Of a DNA stretch of 64,000 nt, positions 42,403-51,213 are shown piece by piece. A model generated the notes under the pieces. That model had not been told where the DNA came from. It did not search any database and saw only the letters and a list, made by a program, of their open reading frames with translations. This DNA is from Saccharopolyspora sp. SCSIO 74807 (lineage in GTDB: Bacteria; Actinomycetota; Actinomycetes; Mycobacteriales; Pseudonocardiaceae). Location of the stretch: the NCBI RefSeq assembly GCF_037023755.1, contig NZ_CP146100.1, forward strand, positions 4,619,501 through 4,683,500, given 5' to 3'. The translations under genes and the position numbers were made by a program. Numbering within the stretch: the stretch's first letter is position 1; each line of letters starts with the position of its first letter.

Positions 42403-43899
42403 TTACGGAGCCGTCGGCTGGGCCGCGGATTCGCGCTCGTCCTCGGCAAGGGCGGCGGTGATCTCCTCGGCAGCCGGGGGAGCGTCCCGGTGCAGCGTTC
42501 CTACGAGTCCGAACAGCGCCAGCGACACGAGCACCGGCGAGACCACGGTGATCGCTTCCTGCAGTTGCAGCACGTACTTGGTGACCGCGAACGTGATCAG
42601 CCCGCCTGCCCACGAGGACAGCGCCGCGGCCGGCCCGATGCGCCGGAACGGGCGCAGCATCCCCAGCATCATCGGGATCGAGATCGGCCCGATCAGCGCA
42701 CCGACCCATGCGACGATGATGCCCAACACCCCGCCGAGGTTTTCGGCGTTGATGGCGATCACGACGCTGAGGAACACGAACGCCACGGTCAGCACCCGGC
42801 CCGCCGCCAGGAACTGCTTGTCGGTGAATCCCTTGGCGCGGCGCCAGATCTTCGGCAGCACGTCGCGGGTCATCACCGCGGAGATGGCGGTGGCGTCGGA
42901 GGCGGCCATGGCCATCGTGTGCGAGAAGACGCCGACGAGCACCAGTCCGAGCAGGCCCGCGGGCAGGAATTGCAGGGCCATCTCGGCGTAGACGTCCTCC
43001 GGGTCGGACACCTGCACCAGCAGCGGCCCGGCGAACATCGGCAGCATCAGCACGACCGGCCACAGCAGGTACAAGCCGCTGGACAGCAGCGCGGTGCGGC
43101 GGGCGGCGCGGGCATCGGGGGTGGCGATGTAGCGCTGCGCCAGGTTCCACATGCCGCCGTTGTACTCGAAGGTCTTCACGATCACGTACACCAGCAGGAA
43201 GTAGGCGGGGTAGTCGCTCGTGGTCGGGTCGGTGTGCCCGGACGGCAGCGCGCTCCAGAACGTCGCGTAGTTCAACCCCTTGTCCGCCAACGCGATACCG
43301 ACCGCCGCGATCATCGCGAACGCCGCGACGCCCTGGATGACGAACTGCCCGAGCTCGGTCAGCGCGTCCGCCCAAAGGCCCCCGGCGGTGCAGTACACGA
43401 GCGTGACCACGGCGGTGATGACGATGCCCCACACCAGCGGCACGCCGACGAACTCCTGCAGCAGCAGGGCGATCGCCGACCACTTCGCCGCCACGTCGAA
43501 GACCTTCAGCAGCGACCCGCTCCACGCCAGCACCTGCTGCGTGGTGACGTTGAACCGGCGCGCGAGGTACTCCAGCGGGGAGGCGATGCCGTAGTGCAGG
43601 CGCAGCCTGTTCCACTTCGGCGCGAACAGGAAGGCGCCGATGCCGGTGGCGATCGCGAGCGGGAACATGAACACGACGTAGGACACGATGCCCTGCTCGT
43701 AGGCCACTCCAGCGTAGGCGACGAACACGACCGCGCTGTAGCCGGACATGTGGTGCGAGATCCCGGCCAGCCACCACGGCATCCGCCCGCCTGCGGTGAA
43801 GAAGTCCGCGGTGTCTGCGACCTGGCGGTGCGCCCAGATCCCGATGCCCAGCATGACCAGCAGGTAGCCTGCCACGACCGCCCAGTCCAGCGGATGCAT
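42403..43899 (-). CDS. Sodium:solute symporter (SSS family)
   Basis: A 498-residue SSS/SLC5-type cotransporter with about thirteen to fourteen hydrophobic segments. Characteristic stretches are FFTAGGRMPWWLAGISHHMSGYSAVVFVAYAG (TM1-2) and FEYNGGMWNLAQRYIATPDARAARRTALLSS. In this locus it most likely imports the sugar acid or glycoside product of the exported glycosidase. It is read leftwards, divergent from the GH2 gene across an operator-bearing region. Confidence 0.85.
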   Translation of the reverse strand: MHPLDWAVVAGYLLVMLGIGIWAHRQVADTADFFTAGGRMPWWLAGISHHMSGYSAVVFVAYAGVAYEQGIVSYVVFMFPLAIATGIGAFLFAPKWNRLRLHYGIASPLEYLARRFNVTTQQVLAWSGSLLKVFDVAAKWSAIALLLQEFVGVPLVWGIVITAVVTLVYCTAGGLWADALTELGQFVIQGVAAFAMIAAVGIALADKGLNYATFWSALPSGHTDPTTSDYPAYFLLVYVIVKTFEYNGGMWNLAQRYIATPDARAARRTALLSSGLYLLWPVVLMLPMFAGPLLVQVSDPEDVYAEMALQFLPAGLLGLVLVGVFSHTMAMAASDATAISAVMTRDVLPKIWRRAKGFTDKQFLAAGRVLTVAFVFLSVVIAINAENLGGVLGIIVAWVGALIGPISIPMMLGMLRPFRRIGPAAALSSWAGGLITFAVTKYVLQLQEAITVVSPVLVSLALFGLVGTLHRDAPPAAEEITAALAEDERESAAQPTAP

Positions 43900-44256
43900 G
43901 TCGATTCCTCTCCCGGCGCCGGTACGGTTCGCTCCGTTCTCCGGCTTCCACCTCGTTGTGCGGGATCGCCGCGCGACTCGGCCCGCAGGCCGACTTCGAG
44001 CGCGTACAAGCTAGGCAAGCGCGCAACCGCGCGGCAATCGGTTGCCAACAGTTGCCTTGCTCCGGCCGGGACGTGGGCTGCGCGGATCCGGCGCCGGCCG
44101 GTGTCGGCAACTCGCGGCAACTCCTTGGCTCCCGGCGGTTTCCGCGCTGACGATCACACGACCGCCGGGTCGCGGCGTCCGGCCGATCGGCCCGTGGAGG
44201 TGCTCAGGCGGCGTGCGCCAGCTGGGCGTGCGCGCCCGTCCGGATGGAGGAGCAGC
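43900..44256. other. Divergent regulatory region of the sugar locus
   Basis: 357 bases between the symporter and GH2 genes. It contains the 44035-44056 composite operator and a further pair of GGCAACT elements (44106-44112, 44116-44122) at 10-base spacing. No coding sequence is seen. Confidence 0.55.
44035..44056. promoter_or_regulatory. LacI-type operator, symporter/GH2 region
   Basis: GGCAATCGGTTGCC near-palindrome (44033-44046) followed by AACA and a second GTTGCC. It aligns base for base with the uxaC site at 41225-41246 except for four positions. Confidence 0.62.
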
Positions 44257-46341
44257 ATGGTCAACGCGCGGTTCTCCCGGCGTCAGGTCGTCCTCGGCGC
44301 CGCTGCGGTACCACTGGCATGGTCCGTCTTGCCGCGCGCGGTCTCCGCGGCACCGTCCCCTATGCGGGAACAGGTCGAGCTGGACACCGGTTGGTCGTTC
44401 CGCTTCGGCGAGCGGGGCGATTGGCAGCGCATTCGGTTGCCGCACAGCTGGAACGCCCGCGACGGTCAGGACGGCGGTGACGATTACCGGCGCGGTGCCG
44501 GTTGGTATCGGCGCGAGTTGCCGTTGAGCGCGGAATCGGCCGGCAGGCGCGCCTTTCTGGAATTCGACGGTGCGAACACGACCACCGACGTGTGGCTCAA
44601 CGGTGTTCACTCGGGACAGCACAGCGGCGGCTACACGCGGTTCCGGTTCGACGTGACCGAGGTGCTGCGCCCCGGTGCGAACGACTTGCTAGTTCGCGTG
44701 GACAACGGGGAAAATCCGGATGTGGCGCCACTTTCGGCGGACTTCACGTTCTTCGGCGGGCTGTACCGAGGTGTTCGCCTGCAGCTGACCGACCCGGTGC
44801 ACCTGGACTTGCTCGATCACGGCGGGCCGGGCGTCTACCTGCGGCAGCGCGAGGTTCGCGCGGATGCGGCCACGGTGGAGGTCACGGCGAAACTGGCCAA
44901 CGATTCCGAGCAGGCCCAACACGTGGATGTGCGCGCCACGATCATCGACGACGACGGTCGCGTGGTGGCGGAGGAATCCGCGCCTGCCGTGTCCCTTGCC
45001 GCTGGCGGGCGGCGACAGTGCACCTTCCCGGTCCACATCGGATCACCGCGGCTGTGGAACGGGCGCGCCGACCCGCATGTGCACCGCGTGCAGGTGCAGC
45101 TGCGGGAAGCGGAAACCGGCAGGCCGCTCGACGCCGTGACGGAACCGTTGGGGTTGCGGACGTTCGCCGTCTCGCCGTCCGACGGGTTCTCGCTCAACGG
45201 CGAACCCCTGCGGCTGCACGGTGTCAACCGGCACCAAGACCGGCGGGGCAAGGGATTCGCCGTCCACGACGGCGACCACGAGCAGGATTTCGCGCTGATG
45301 CGCGAGATGGGCGTCAACGCGCTGCGCACCGCGCACTATCCGCAGGACCCGCTGGTCTACGATCTCGCCGACTCCGCGGGTTTCGCGGTTTACACCGAGG
45401 TTCCGTGGGTCAACGAGATCACCGACTCAGCGGCCTTCCGGGACAACGTCAAGCAGCAGCTGCGCGAGCTGATCCGGCAGCACTACAACCACCCTTCGGT
45501 GCTGTTCTGGGGCATCGGCAACGAGCTGGGCTTCCACCAGACGGACAAGGACCCGCAGATCAACGCGCTGCTGGCAGAACTCGCCGAGCTGGTCCGCACC
45601 GAGGACCTGGAACGCGCCTCCGCCTACGCCAACGTGCTCAAACGCGCCGACGACGACCCGTTCACCGAGCACGCCGAGCTGTCCGGCTACAACCGCTACG
45701 AGGGCTGGTACGAGGGCACGGCAGACCAGTTCGGACAGTGGGCCGATTCCCTGCACGCCGCCGATCCGATGCGCAAGATCGCGGTTACCGAGTACGGCGC
45801 CGGAGCCAACATCGACCAGCACGGCCCCGCATCACTGGCCGCGCCACCGGTTCCGGACGGGCAGTGGCATCCCGAGGAATACCAGGCGTTGCTGCACGAA
45901 TCCTTCATCGCCCAGATCGACGAGCGCCCGTACCTGTGGGGAACGTTCTTGTGGAACATGTTCGACTTCGCCTCCGACAGCCGCGATGAGGGCGCTGCGC
46001 CCGGCATCAACGACAAGGGTCTGGTCACCCACGACCGTGCCGTCCGCAAAGACGCCTTCCACTGCTACAAAGCACATTGGAGCGACGAAGCGGTTCTGCA
46101 CATCACCAGCAGGCGGTGGACGCACCGAACGGAGCCGGACACGACCGTGCGGGTGTACTCCAACGCCGAATCGGTGGCACTGACCCTCAACGGCGCGCCG
46201 CTCGGCGACGGCACGCGCGACGGCCGGGTGTTCAGTTGGCCGGTGCGCTTGCGGCCGGGCTCGAACGTGCTCACCGCACAGGCCGAAGTGCACGGATCGG
46301 TGCACACCGACGAGGTCACCTGGCAGCTGAGCCAGCAGTGA
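44257..46341 (+). CDS. Exported glycoside hydrolase family 2 (beta-galactosidase/beta-glucuronidase type)
   Basis: A 694-residue exported GH2 enzyme. It has a Tat-like signal (SRRQVVLGAAAVPLAWSVLPRAVSAA), a jelly-roll sugar-binding domain (about 35-210), an Ig-like domain (210-320) and a TIM barrel (320-600). The catalytic acid/base is Glu423 in GIGNELGF and the nucleophile is Glu512 in AVTEYGAG. GINDKGLVTHDR near 590 contains an N-x-K pair shared by glucuronidases and some galactosidases, so specificity is open. With uxaC and the symporter adjacent, a hexuronide substrate is attractive. ATG 44257 follows GGAGGAG. Confidence 0.88.
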   Translation: MVNARFSRRQVVLGAAAVPLAWSVLPRAVSAAPSPMREQVELDTGWSFRFGERGDWQRIRLPHSWNARDGQDGGDDYRRGAGWYRRELPLSAESAGRRAFLEFDGANTTTDVWLNGVHSGQHSGGYTRFRFDVTEVLRPGANDLLVRVDNGENPDVAPLSADFTFFGGLYRGVRLQLTDPVHLDLLDHGGPGVYLRQREVRADAATVEVTAKLANDSEQAQHVDVRATIIDDDGRVVAEESAPAVSLAAGGRRQCTFPVHIGSPRLWNGRADPHVHRVQVQLREAETGRPLDAVTEPLGLRTFAVSPSDGFSLNGEPLRLHGVNRHQDRRGKGFAVHDGDHEQDFALMREMGVNALRTAHYPQDPLVYDLADSAGFAVYTEVPWVNEITDSAAFRDNVKQQLRELIRQHYNHPSVLFWGIGNELGFHQTDKDPQINALLAELAELVRTEDLERASAYANVLKRADDDPFTEHAELSGYNRYEGWYEGTADQFGQWADSLHAADPMRKIAVTEYGAGANIDQHGPASLAAPPVPDGQWHPEEYQALLHESFIAQIDERPYLWGTFLWNMFDFASDSRDEGAAPGINDKGLVTHDRAVRKDAFHCYKAHWSDEAVLHITSRRWTHRTEPDTTVRVYSNAESVALTLNGAPLGDGTRDGRVFSWPVRLRPGSNVLTAQAEVHGSVHTDEVTWQLSQQ

Positions 46342-46437
46342 CGATGTCGTTCACCAAACGAACGTAGCGCGGATGCCTCGCCCGTCAGGGCGGGGAGTAA
46401 GCGCGTCCAGTCCGTGGGCGACGTGCCCAGCGGTGAC

Positions 46438-46785
46438 CTACACAGGCGGACGCTGTTGTTGCTCGATGTACTGCCGCACTACCGATAGCGGCGCGCCACC
46501 CACGGAACCGGCGAAGTAGCTGCCGGACCACAGTCGGACGCCCTTCCAGTACGAGAACCGCAGGTCCTCGAACTCCTTCCGCAGCATCCGCGAGGACACA
46601 CCCTTCAGGCTGTTGACCAGCTTGGACACGGCGACCTTGGGTGGGAAGTGTACGAGCAGGTGCACGTGGTTCGACTCGCCGTTGAACTCGGCCAATTCGG
46701 TTTCAAAGTCCTCACACACCGCCCGCATGACCTCTTCCATCCGCCGCAGGTGCGTGTCCTTCCGACCAAGGTTTCTCGCGAAGAC
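46438..46785 (-). pseudogene. IS200/IS605 TnpA (Y1 transposase) remnant
   Basis: C-terminal about 105 residues of a Y1 transposase: RMEEVMRAVCEDFETELAEFNGESNHVHLLV (HUH motif as HVH), VSKLVNSLKGVSSRMLRKEF, LWSGSYFAGSVGGAPLSVVRQYIEQQ with the catalytic tyrosine. The usual first 30 or so residues are missing, lost with the centre of the element, so it should be inactive. Confidence 0.8.
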
Positions 46786-46789
46786 CACG

Positions 46790-47093
46790 ATGGCCCGTAA
46801 GGCCGCTGACGCTGCGATCGGCGCTACCAAGACTGCGCTGGTCGAGCAGGCCCGCAAGCACGACCGCGTGCTGCGGCTGGTCGACCCGAAGCACACCACG
46901 ATGGACTGCGGACAGTGCGGCGCGAGAGCCAAGCACCGCCTGCCGCTGTCGGAACGTACCTACACCTGCACTGCGTGCGGAGCCTGGTCCCCGAGGGACA
47001 AGAACTCCGCACGCGTGATGCTAGTTCGGTTTCAACCCGGCTGATGTTGAGGGCGTGAGTCCTGACCGCGTGCAACGCGGTCAGGCTGCCTGA
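46790..47093 (+). pseudogene. TnpB (IS605 OrfB) C-terminal remnant
   Basis: Only the last 85-100 residues of TnpB remain: VDPKHTTMDCGQCGARAKHRLPLSERTYTCTACG carries the zinc ribbon (C-x2-C...C-x2-C) and RDKNSARVMLV follows. The frame then shifts: the expected FNPADVEGV...continues one frame over (about 47030-47093), so the stop at 47044 is premature. The RuvC-type catalytic region is absent, so no guided-nuclease activity is possible from this copy. Confidence 0.78.
47061..47085 (+). ncRNA. omegaRNA-like 3-prime scaffold of the IS605 right end
   Basis: A perfect 10-bp stem (CCTGACCGCG / CGCGGTCAGG) with a 5-base loop, followed by the right-end hairpin (47103-47122), sits where IS605 elements encode the guide RNA scaffold. 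The sequence just past the end (from about 47130) would be the guide and points into the E2 gene. Confidence 0.4.
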
Positions 47094-47125
47094 GTCAGGA
47101 ATCTCCCGCCTTCAGGCGGGAGGAT

Positions 47126-48439
47126 TCAAAGCAACGCCATTCCGGGATCGGCCAGGACCGCGGCGGTGTCCGCCAGCAGTTCGGAGCCCTGCTGGCCGTC
47201 CATCACCCGGTGATCGAACGACAGCGCGAGTTGCAGCACCGAGCGCGGTTCGATGCGTTCGCCCTGCTCGTCGTGCACCACCCACGGCATCCGGCGCACC
47301 GCCCCGACCGCGAGTATCGCGGTCTGTCCGGGATTGAGGATCGGCGTGCCGGAATCCACGCCGAAAACGCCGATGTTGGTGATCGTCGTGGTGCCGCCCG
47401 CCAGCTGCCCGGGAGTGGTCGCGCCCGCGCGGGCGGTTTCGGCGAGCTCGTTGATCGAGGAGGCCAATTCCCGGAGGGAGAGCCGTTGCGCCGCTTCGAC
47501 GTTGGGCACGACCAGCCCGCGCGGCGTTGCGGCGGCGATGCCGAGGTCGACCTGTTCGCGCAGCACGATCTCCTGGGCGTCCTCGTCCCACCGGGCGTTG
47601 GCGATCGGAGTCCGGGCGATCGCGGCCAGGTAGGCGCGCGCCGCGAACGCGAGCGGGGTGAGTTTGACGTCGCGGAACTCGCGCCGCTGCTGGATCTGCT
47701 CGCGCAGCTGCATCGTGCGGGTGACGTCGATCGTGCTGAACTCGGTGACGTGCGGTGCGGTGAAAGCCGACGCGACCACCGCCTCCGCGGTGCGCTTGCG
47801 CACGCCCTTGATCGGCACCCGGGTCTCGGTTCGCCCGGCCCCGGTTCCCCGGGTCTCGGTTCGCCCGGTCTCGATCGGGGCCTCGTTCTTCTCGGCGTGT
47901 GCGAGCACGTCTTGGCGCGCCACGATGCCGTGCTGCCCGCTCGGCCGGATTTCCCCGAGGTCGACACCGAGTTCCTTGGCGAGCTTGCGCACGGGCGGCT
48001 TGGCCAGGGGGCGGTGCCGGGCCGTGGCCGATTCTTGTTGCTGCGGTTGCGAATCCCGACGCTGCCGGCGACTCCGCCGAGAATTCGCACCGGTGTTGCC
48101 GTATCCGACGAGAAGCTTCGGTTCGTCCTCAGCGGACTCTGCAGCGTCCGCTTTGGACGACGAGGCATCGCCGGCAGGCTGCTCCGGTCCGGCGGGCGAG
48201 CCGATGCGCAGGATCGGTGTGCCGACCTGGACCGTTTCCCCTTCGGCGGCGAGCACTTCGAGCACTTCACCGCCGTGCGGTGCGGGCAGTGCCACCACGG
48301 ACTTCGCGGTCTCGATGTCGACGACGGCCTGGTTGACCGCGACGGGGTCGCCTTCGGCGACGTGCCACGTCACGATCTCGGCTTCGGTCAGGCCCTCGCC
48401 GACATCGGGAAGGTGGAACTCCTGGGCGGTGCTGTTCAC
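47126..48439 (-). CDS. bkdC: 2-oxoacid dehydrogenase E2 component (dihydrolipoamide acyltransferase)
   Basis: A 437-residue acyltransferase. The lipoyl domain (1-80) has Lys46 in DIETAKSVV. A peripheral E1/E3-binding domain (about 140-180) reads PPVRKLAKELGVDLGEIRPSGQHGIVARQDV. The catalytic domain (about 200-437) ends FDHRVMDGQQG with His410 and Asp414. The linker around 180-200 has repeated GTGETR-type segments. It accepts the acyl group from E1 and passes it to CoA. The stop codon is supplied by the end of the IS605-type element, so the original C-terminus may have been a residue or two longer. Branched-chain versus pyruvate use is not settled. Confidence 0.87.
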   Translation of the reverse strand: MNSTAQEFHLPDVGEGLTEAEIVTWHVAEGDPVAVNQAVVDIETAKSVVALPAPHGGEVLEVLAAEGETVQVGTPILRIGSPAGPEQPAGDASSSKADAAESAEDEPKLLVGYGNTGANSRRSRRQRRDSQPQQQESATARHRPLAKPPVRKLAKELGVDLGEIRPSGQHGIVARQDVLAHAEKNEAPIETGRTETRGTGAGRTETRVPIKGVRKRTAEAVVASAFTAPHVTEFSTIDVTRTMQLREQIQQRREFRDVKLTPLAFAARAYLAAIARTPIANARWDEDAQEIVLREQVDLGIAAATPRGLVVPNVEAAQRLSLRELASSINELAETARAGATTPGQLAGGTTTITNIGVFGVDSGTPILNPGQTAILAVGAVRRMPWVVHDEQGERIEPRSVLQLALSFDHRVMDGQQGSELLADTAAVLADPGMALL

Positions 48440-48464
48440 GCGGACTCCTGCTCGCGACCTCGGG

Positions 48465-49439
48465 TCAATGCGCGTAGGACTCGTCGCAGCCCTCCAGGAT
48501 GCGATCGAGGTTCGGCAACCAGTCCGCTTCCAGCCGCGCAGCCGGGTACGGGGTGTCGTGCCCGGTGACGCGCACGATCGGTGCCTCCAGCGAGTAGAAC
48601 GCGGCGGCCTGCACCCGGGCTGCGAGTTCGCCGCCGAGTCCGGCGGTCCGCGAAGCCTCGTGCGCGATGACCAGCCGTCCGGTGCGCCGCACCGACTCCA
48701 CCACCGTCTCGTCGTCCACGGGCGAGAGCGACCGCAGGTCGACGACCTCGACGTCGCGGCCTTCTTCGGCCAGCGCTTCGGCCGCTTCCAGCGCGATCGG
48801 CACCAGCGCTCCGTACGCCACCAAGGTCAGGTCGCCGCCGCGCCGAACCACCCGCGCACTATCCATTGCGGACGGTTGTGTCGCGGTGTCGAGTTCGCCC
48901 TTGCGCCAGTAGGAGCGCTTCGGCTCCAGGAACACGACCGGATCGTCGCAGCGGACGGCCTGCCCGATCAGGTCGTAGGCGTCCTGCGCGGTGGACGGGC
49001 TCAGCACCCGCAATCCGGCCGTGTGCGCGAAGTACGCCTCGGGCGACTCGCCGTGGTGCTCGATCGCCCCGATACCGCCGCCGACGGGAATCCGGATCAC
49101 CACCGGCAGCGACACCAGACCCCCGGACCGGTGCCGGTACTTCGCCAGCTGAGTCACGATCTGGTTCATCGCCGGGAAGGTGAAGCCGTCGAACTGGATC
49201 TCGCAGACCGGCCGGTACCCGGCCATCGCCAACCCGATCGCGCTGCCGACGATCCCCGCTTCACCGAGCGGCGCGTCGACCACCCGCGACTCGCCGAAGT
49301 CCTTCTGCAACTCGGCAGTGACGCGGAAAACGCCGCCGAGACGCCCGATGTCCTCGCCGAGCAGCAACACCTTGTTGTCCGCGGCCAGCGCGTCGCGCAG
49401 ACCGCGGTTCAAGGCGTGGGCGATCGCGGTGCCCGTCAT
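48465..49439 (-). CDS. bkdB: 2-oxoacid dehydrogenase E1 beta subunit
   Basis: A 324-residue E1 beta subunit of a 2-oxoacid dehydrogenase complex, with GEDIGRLGGVFRVT, DAPLGEAGIVGSAIGLAMAGYRPVCEIQF, the HHGESPEA loop and VDLRSLSPVDDETV. It binds ThDP together with E1 alpha. Start ATG 49439 overlaps the E1 alpha stop (ATGA) and is preceded by a normal ribosome site inside E1 alpha. It lies 25 bases before the E2 gene. Confidence 0.9.
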   Translation of the reverse strand: MTGTAIAHALNRGLRDALAADNKVLLLGEDIGRLGGVFRVTAELQKDFGESRVVDAPLGEAGIVGSAIGLAMAGYRPVCEIQFDGFTFPAMNQIVTQLAKYRHRSGGLVSLPVVIRIPVGGGIGAIEHHGESPEAYFAHTAGLRVLSPSTAQDAYDLIGQAVRCDDPVVFLEPKRSYWRKGELDTATQPSAMDSARVVRRGGDLTLVAYGALVPIALEAAEALAEEGRDVEVVDLRSLSPVDDETVVESVRRTGRLVIAHEASRTAGLGGELAARVQAAAFYSLEAPIVRVTGHDTPYPAARLEADWLPNLDRILEGCDESYAH

Positions 49440-50515
49440 GCCTGCTGCCCTTGCACGAACGCGAGGTGCTCCTCGAGCTGCTTGGCCAGTTCCCGCGGCA
49501 GCTCGGCGAAGGTGTGCCGGAACGGCGAATCCGGGGCAGGCACGGGAAGTTCGCGGCAACCGCGGCGCAGCCGGTCGGCCAGCCGGTCCTCTTCGGCCCG
49601 CAGCGATTCGCTGGATTCGCCGAGGTGCGACCGCAGCCGTTCGATCGGGTCCCGCTGCGCCCAGTCGTCGTTCTCCGCCGCGGCGCGGTAGCGCGAGTCG
49701 TCGTCGGAGGTGGTGTGCGGGTTGCGGCGGTAGGTGACCGCCTCGATCAGCGTCGGTCCGCCGCCGCGCCGGGCGGTGCTGAGCGCCTCGTGCGCGGCCG
49801 CGTGGCAGGCCACCACATCGTTGCCGTCGACCCGCACGCCCGGGAAGCCGAATCCCTGCGAACGCTGCGCGGCGGGAACCCGGCTCTGCACTGAATAGGG
49901 CGCGGAGATCGCCCACTGGTTGTTCTGGCAGAAGAACACCACCGGCAGGTTCTGCGCCGCCGCCCAGACGAACGCCTCGTTCGTCTCGCCTTCGCTGAGC
50001 GCGCCGTCGCCCAGGAACACCAGCACCGCGCGGTCCCGCCCCGGGTCTCCGGTGCCCACGTCGCCGTCGCGCACGATGCCCATCGCGTAGCCGACCCCGT
50101 GCAACGTGTGCGCGCCGATCACCAGCGTGTACAGGTTGAAGCCGCGCTCGTGCGGATCCCAGCCGCCGAGGGTCGTGCCGCGGAAGAGCCCCAGCAGGTC
50201 CACCGGGTCCACGCCGCGGCACCAGGCGGCCGCGTGCTCGCGGTAGGTCGGGAACACCACGTCCCGTTCGTGCAACGCCGAGGCGGCGCCGACCTGCGCG
50301 GCCTCCTGTCCCAGCAGCGACGGCCAGAGCCCGAGCTCGCCCTGGCGCTGCAAGGCGATCGCCTCGGTGTCCAGCCGCCGCGCCAGCACCATGTCGCGGT
50401 GGGCGCGGTGCAGGTCGAGCGCATCGTCACCGCTCGGCAGCAGCTCGTGCGCGGTCAACCGGCCTTCGGCGTCGAGCGCGGACCACGGCTCGGGCGGGGA
50501 CGGCGAGGGGTCCAT
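49436..50515 (-). CDS. bkdA: 2-oxoacid dehydrogenase E1 alpha subunit
   Basis: A 359-residue E1 alpha subunit with the ThDP motif GDGALSEGETNEAFVWAAAQNLPVVFFCQNNQWAIS and the phosphorylation-loop-like YRRNPHTTSDD. ATG 50515, with GGAG upstream, is chosen over the open-frame start at 50560. Together with E1 beta and E2 it forms the decarboxylase core. A branched-chain 2-oxoacid substrate is likely because an Lrp-type regulator is divergent, but pyruvate-type E1 alpha proteins look similar. No E3 gene is in the window. Confidence 0.88.
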   Translation of the reverse strand: MDPSPSPPEPWSALDAEGRLTAHELLPSGDDALDLHRAHRDMVLARRLDTEAIALQRQGELGLWPSLLGQEAAQVGAASALHERDVVFPTYREHAAAWCRGVDPVDLLGLFRGTTLGGWDPHERGFNLYTLVIGAHTLHGVGYAMGIVRDGDVGTGDPGRDRAVLVFLGDGALSEGETNEAFVWAAAQNLPVVFFCQNNQWAISAPYSVQSRVPAAQRSQGFGFPGVRVDGNDVVACHAAAHEALSTARRGGGPTLIEAVTYRRNPHTTSDDDSRYRAAAENDDWAQRDPIERLRSHLGESSESLRAEEDRLADRLRRGCRELPVPAPDSPFRHTFAELPRELAKQLEEHLAFVQGQQA

Positions 50516-50691
50516 GGCGCTCCAAGGGGACGGGCGGATCAGCGGGCACGCGGTGCGCACCGTTTCAGCGCCGCGCCGACAGCGACAACTGTTTGGTTCA
50601 ATCAGCGCACGAAACGCAGCGGAACAAGCCTGCCGAGCCGTCCCGGACGCAAGATCTCGGCTGGCGGCGCAAGATACGTGCGAGGTGCTCC

Positions 50692-51126
50692 ATGGACGAC
50701 ACGGACCGGCGGATCGTCGAGATCCTGCGAACCCGGGCGCGCACGCCCGTCAGCGAGATCGGCAGGCAGGTCGGACTCTCCAGCGCGCCGGTGTCCCGCC
50801 GGATCGAACGCCTCGAACGCGACGGCGTGCTGAAGGGCTACGTGGCGATCACCGACGACGCCGCGGTGGGGGAGTTGGACGCCTTCACCGAGATCCGCCT
50901 GACCGGCGCCACCGACACCGCCGAGATCGAGCAGATCGCCAAGCAGGTGCCCGAGGTCCAGCAGTACTTCACCACCTCCGGCGACCCGGACGCGCTGGTG
51001 CGCTTCCGGGTGCGCAACGTCGACGACCTGCAACGGGTCGTCAACGCCATCCGGCGCACCGGGAAGGTGGCGGGCACCAAGACGCTGATCGTGATGGCCT
51101 CGTGGGACCGCAACTTGGACGGTTGA
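50692..51126 (+). CDS. Lrp/AsnC-family regulator divergent from the 2-oxoacid dehydrogenase
   Basis: A 144-residue Lrp-type regulator. The HTH reads DDTDRRIVEILRTRARTPVSEIGRQVGLSSAPVSRRIERLERDGVL and the RAM domain follows (VPEVQQYFTTSGDPDALVRFRV). ATG 50692 has GAGGTG upstream. Its position, 176 bases from and divergent to the E1 alpha gene, fits a BkdR-like activator that responds to branched-chain amino acids. Confidence 0.87.
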   Translation: MDDTDRRIVEILRTRARTPVSEIGRQVGLSSAPVSRRIERLERDGVLKGYVAITDDAAVGELDAFTEIRLTGATDTAEIEQIAKQVPEVQQYFTTSGDPDALVRFRVRNVDDLQRVVNAIRRTGKVAGTKTLIVMASWDRNLDG

Positions 51127-51213
51127 GCCCTTCGCGGTCGGCCCTCGCGCACGGCCGTGAGTCCGGGCTCGTCGACTTCCTGCGGGTGAGGAGTTGCTTC
51201 GAGTTCGCCGCGT

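Larger units (their letters stand above)
46376..47129. mobile_element. IS605-type element with central deletion
   Basis: The left-end hairpin (46376-46395) and right-end hairpin (47103-47122, CTCCCGCC-TTCA-GGCGGGAG, followed by TCAA) are both kept, while the transposase (tnpA, leftward) and tnpB (rightward) are each truncated at their facing 5-prime ends. The element inserted at the extreme 3-prime end of the E2 gene, which now uses the TCA of the terminal TCAA (complement TGA) as its stop codon. Confidence 0.78.
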
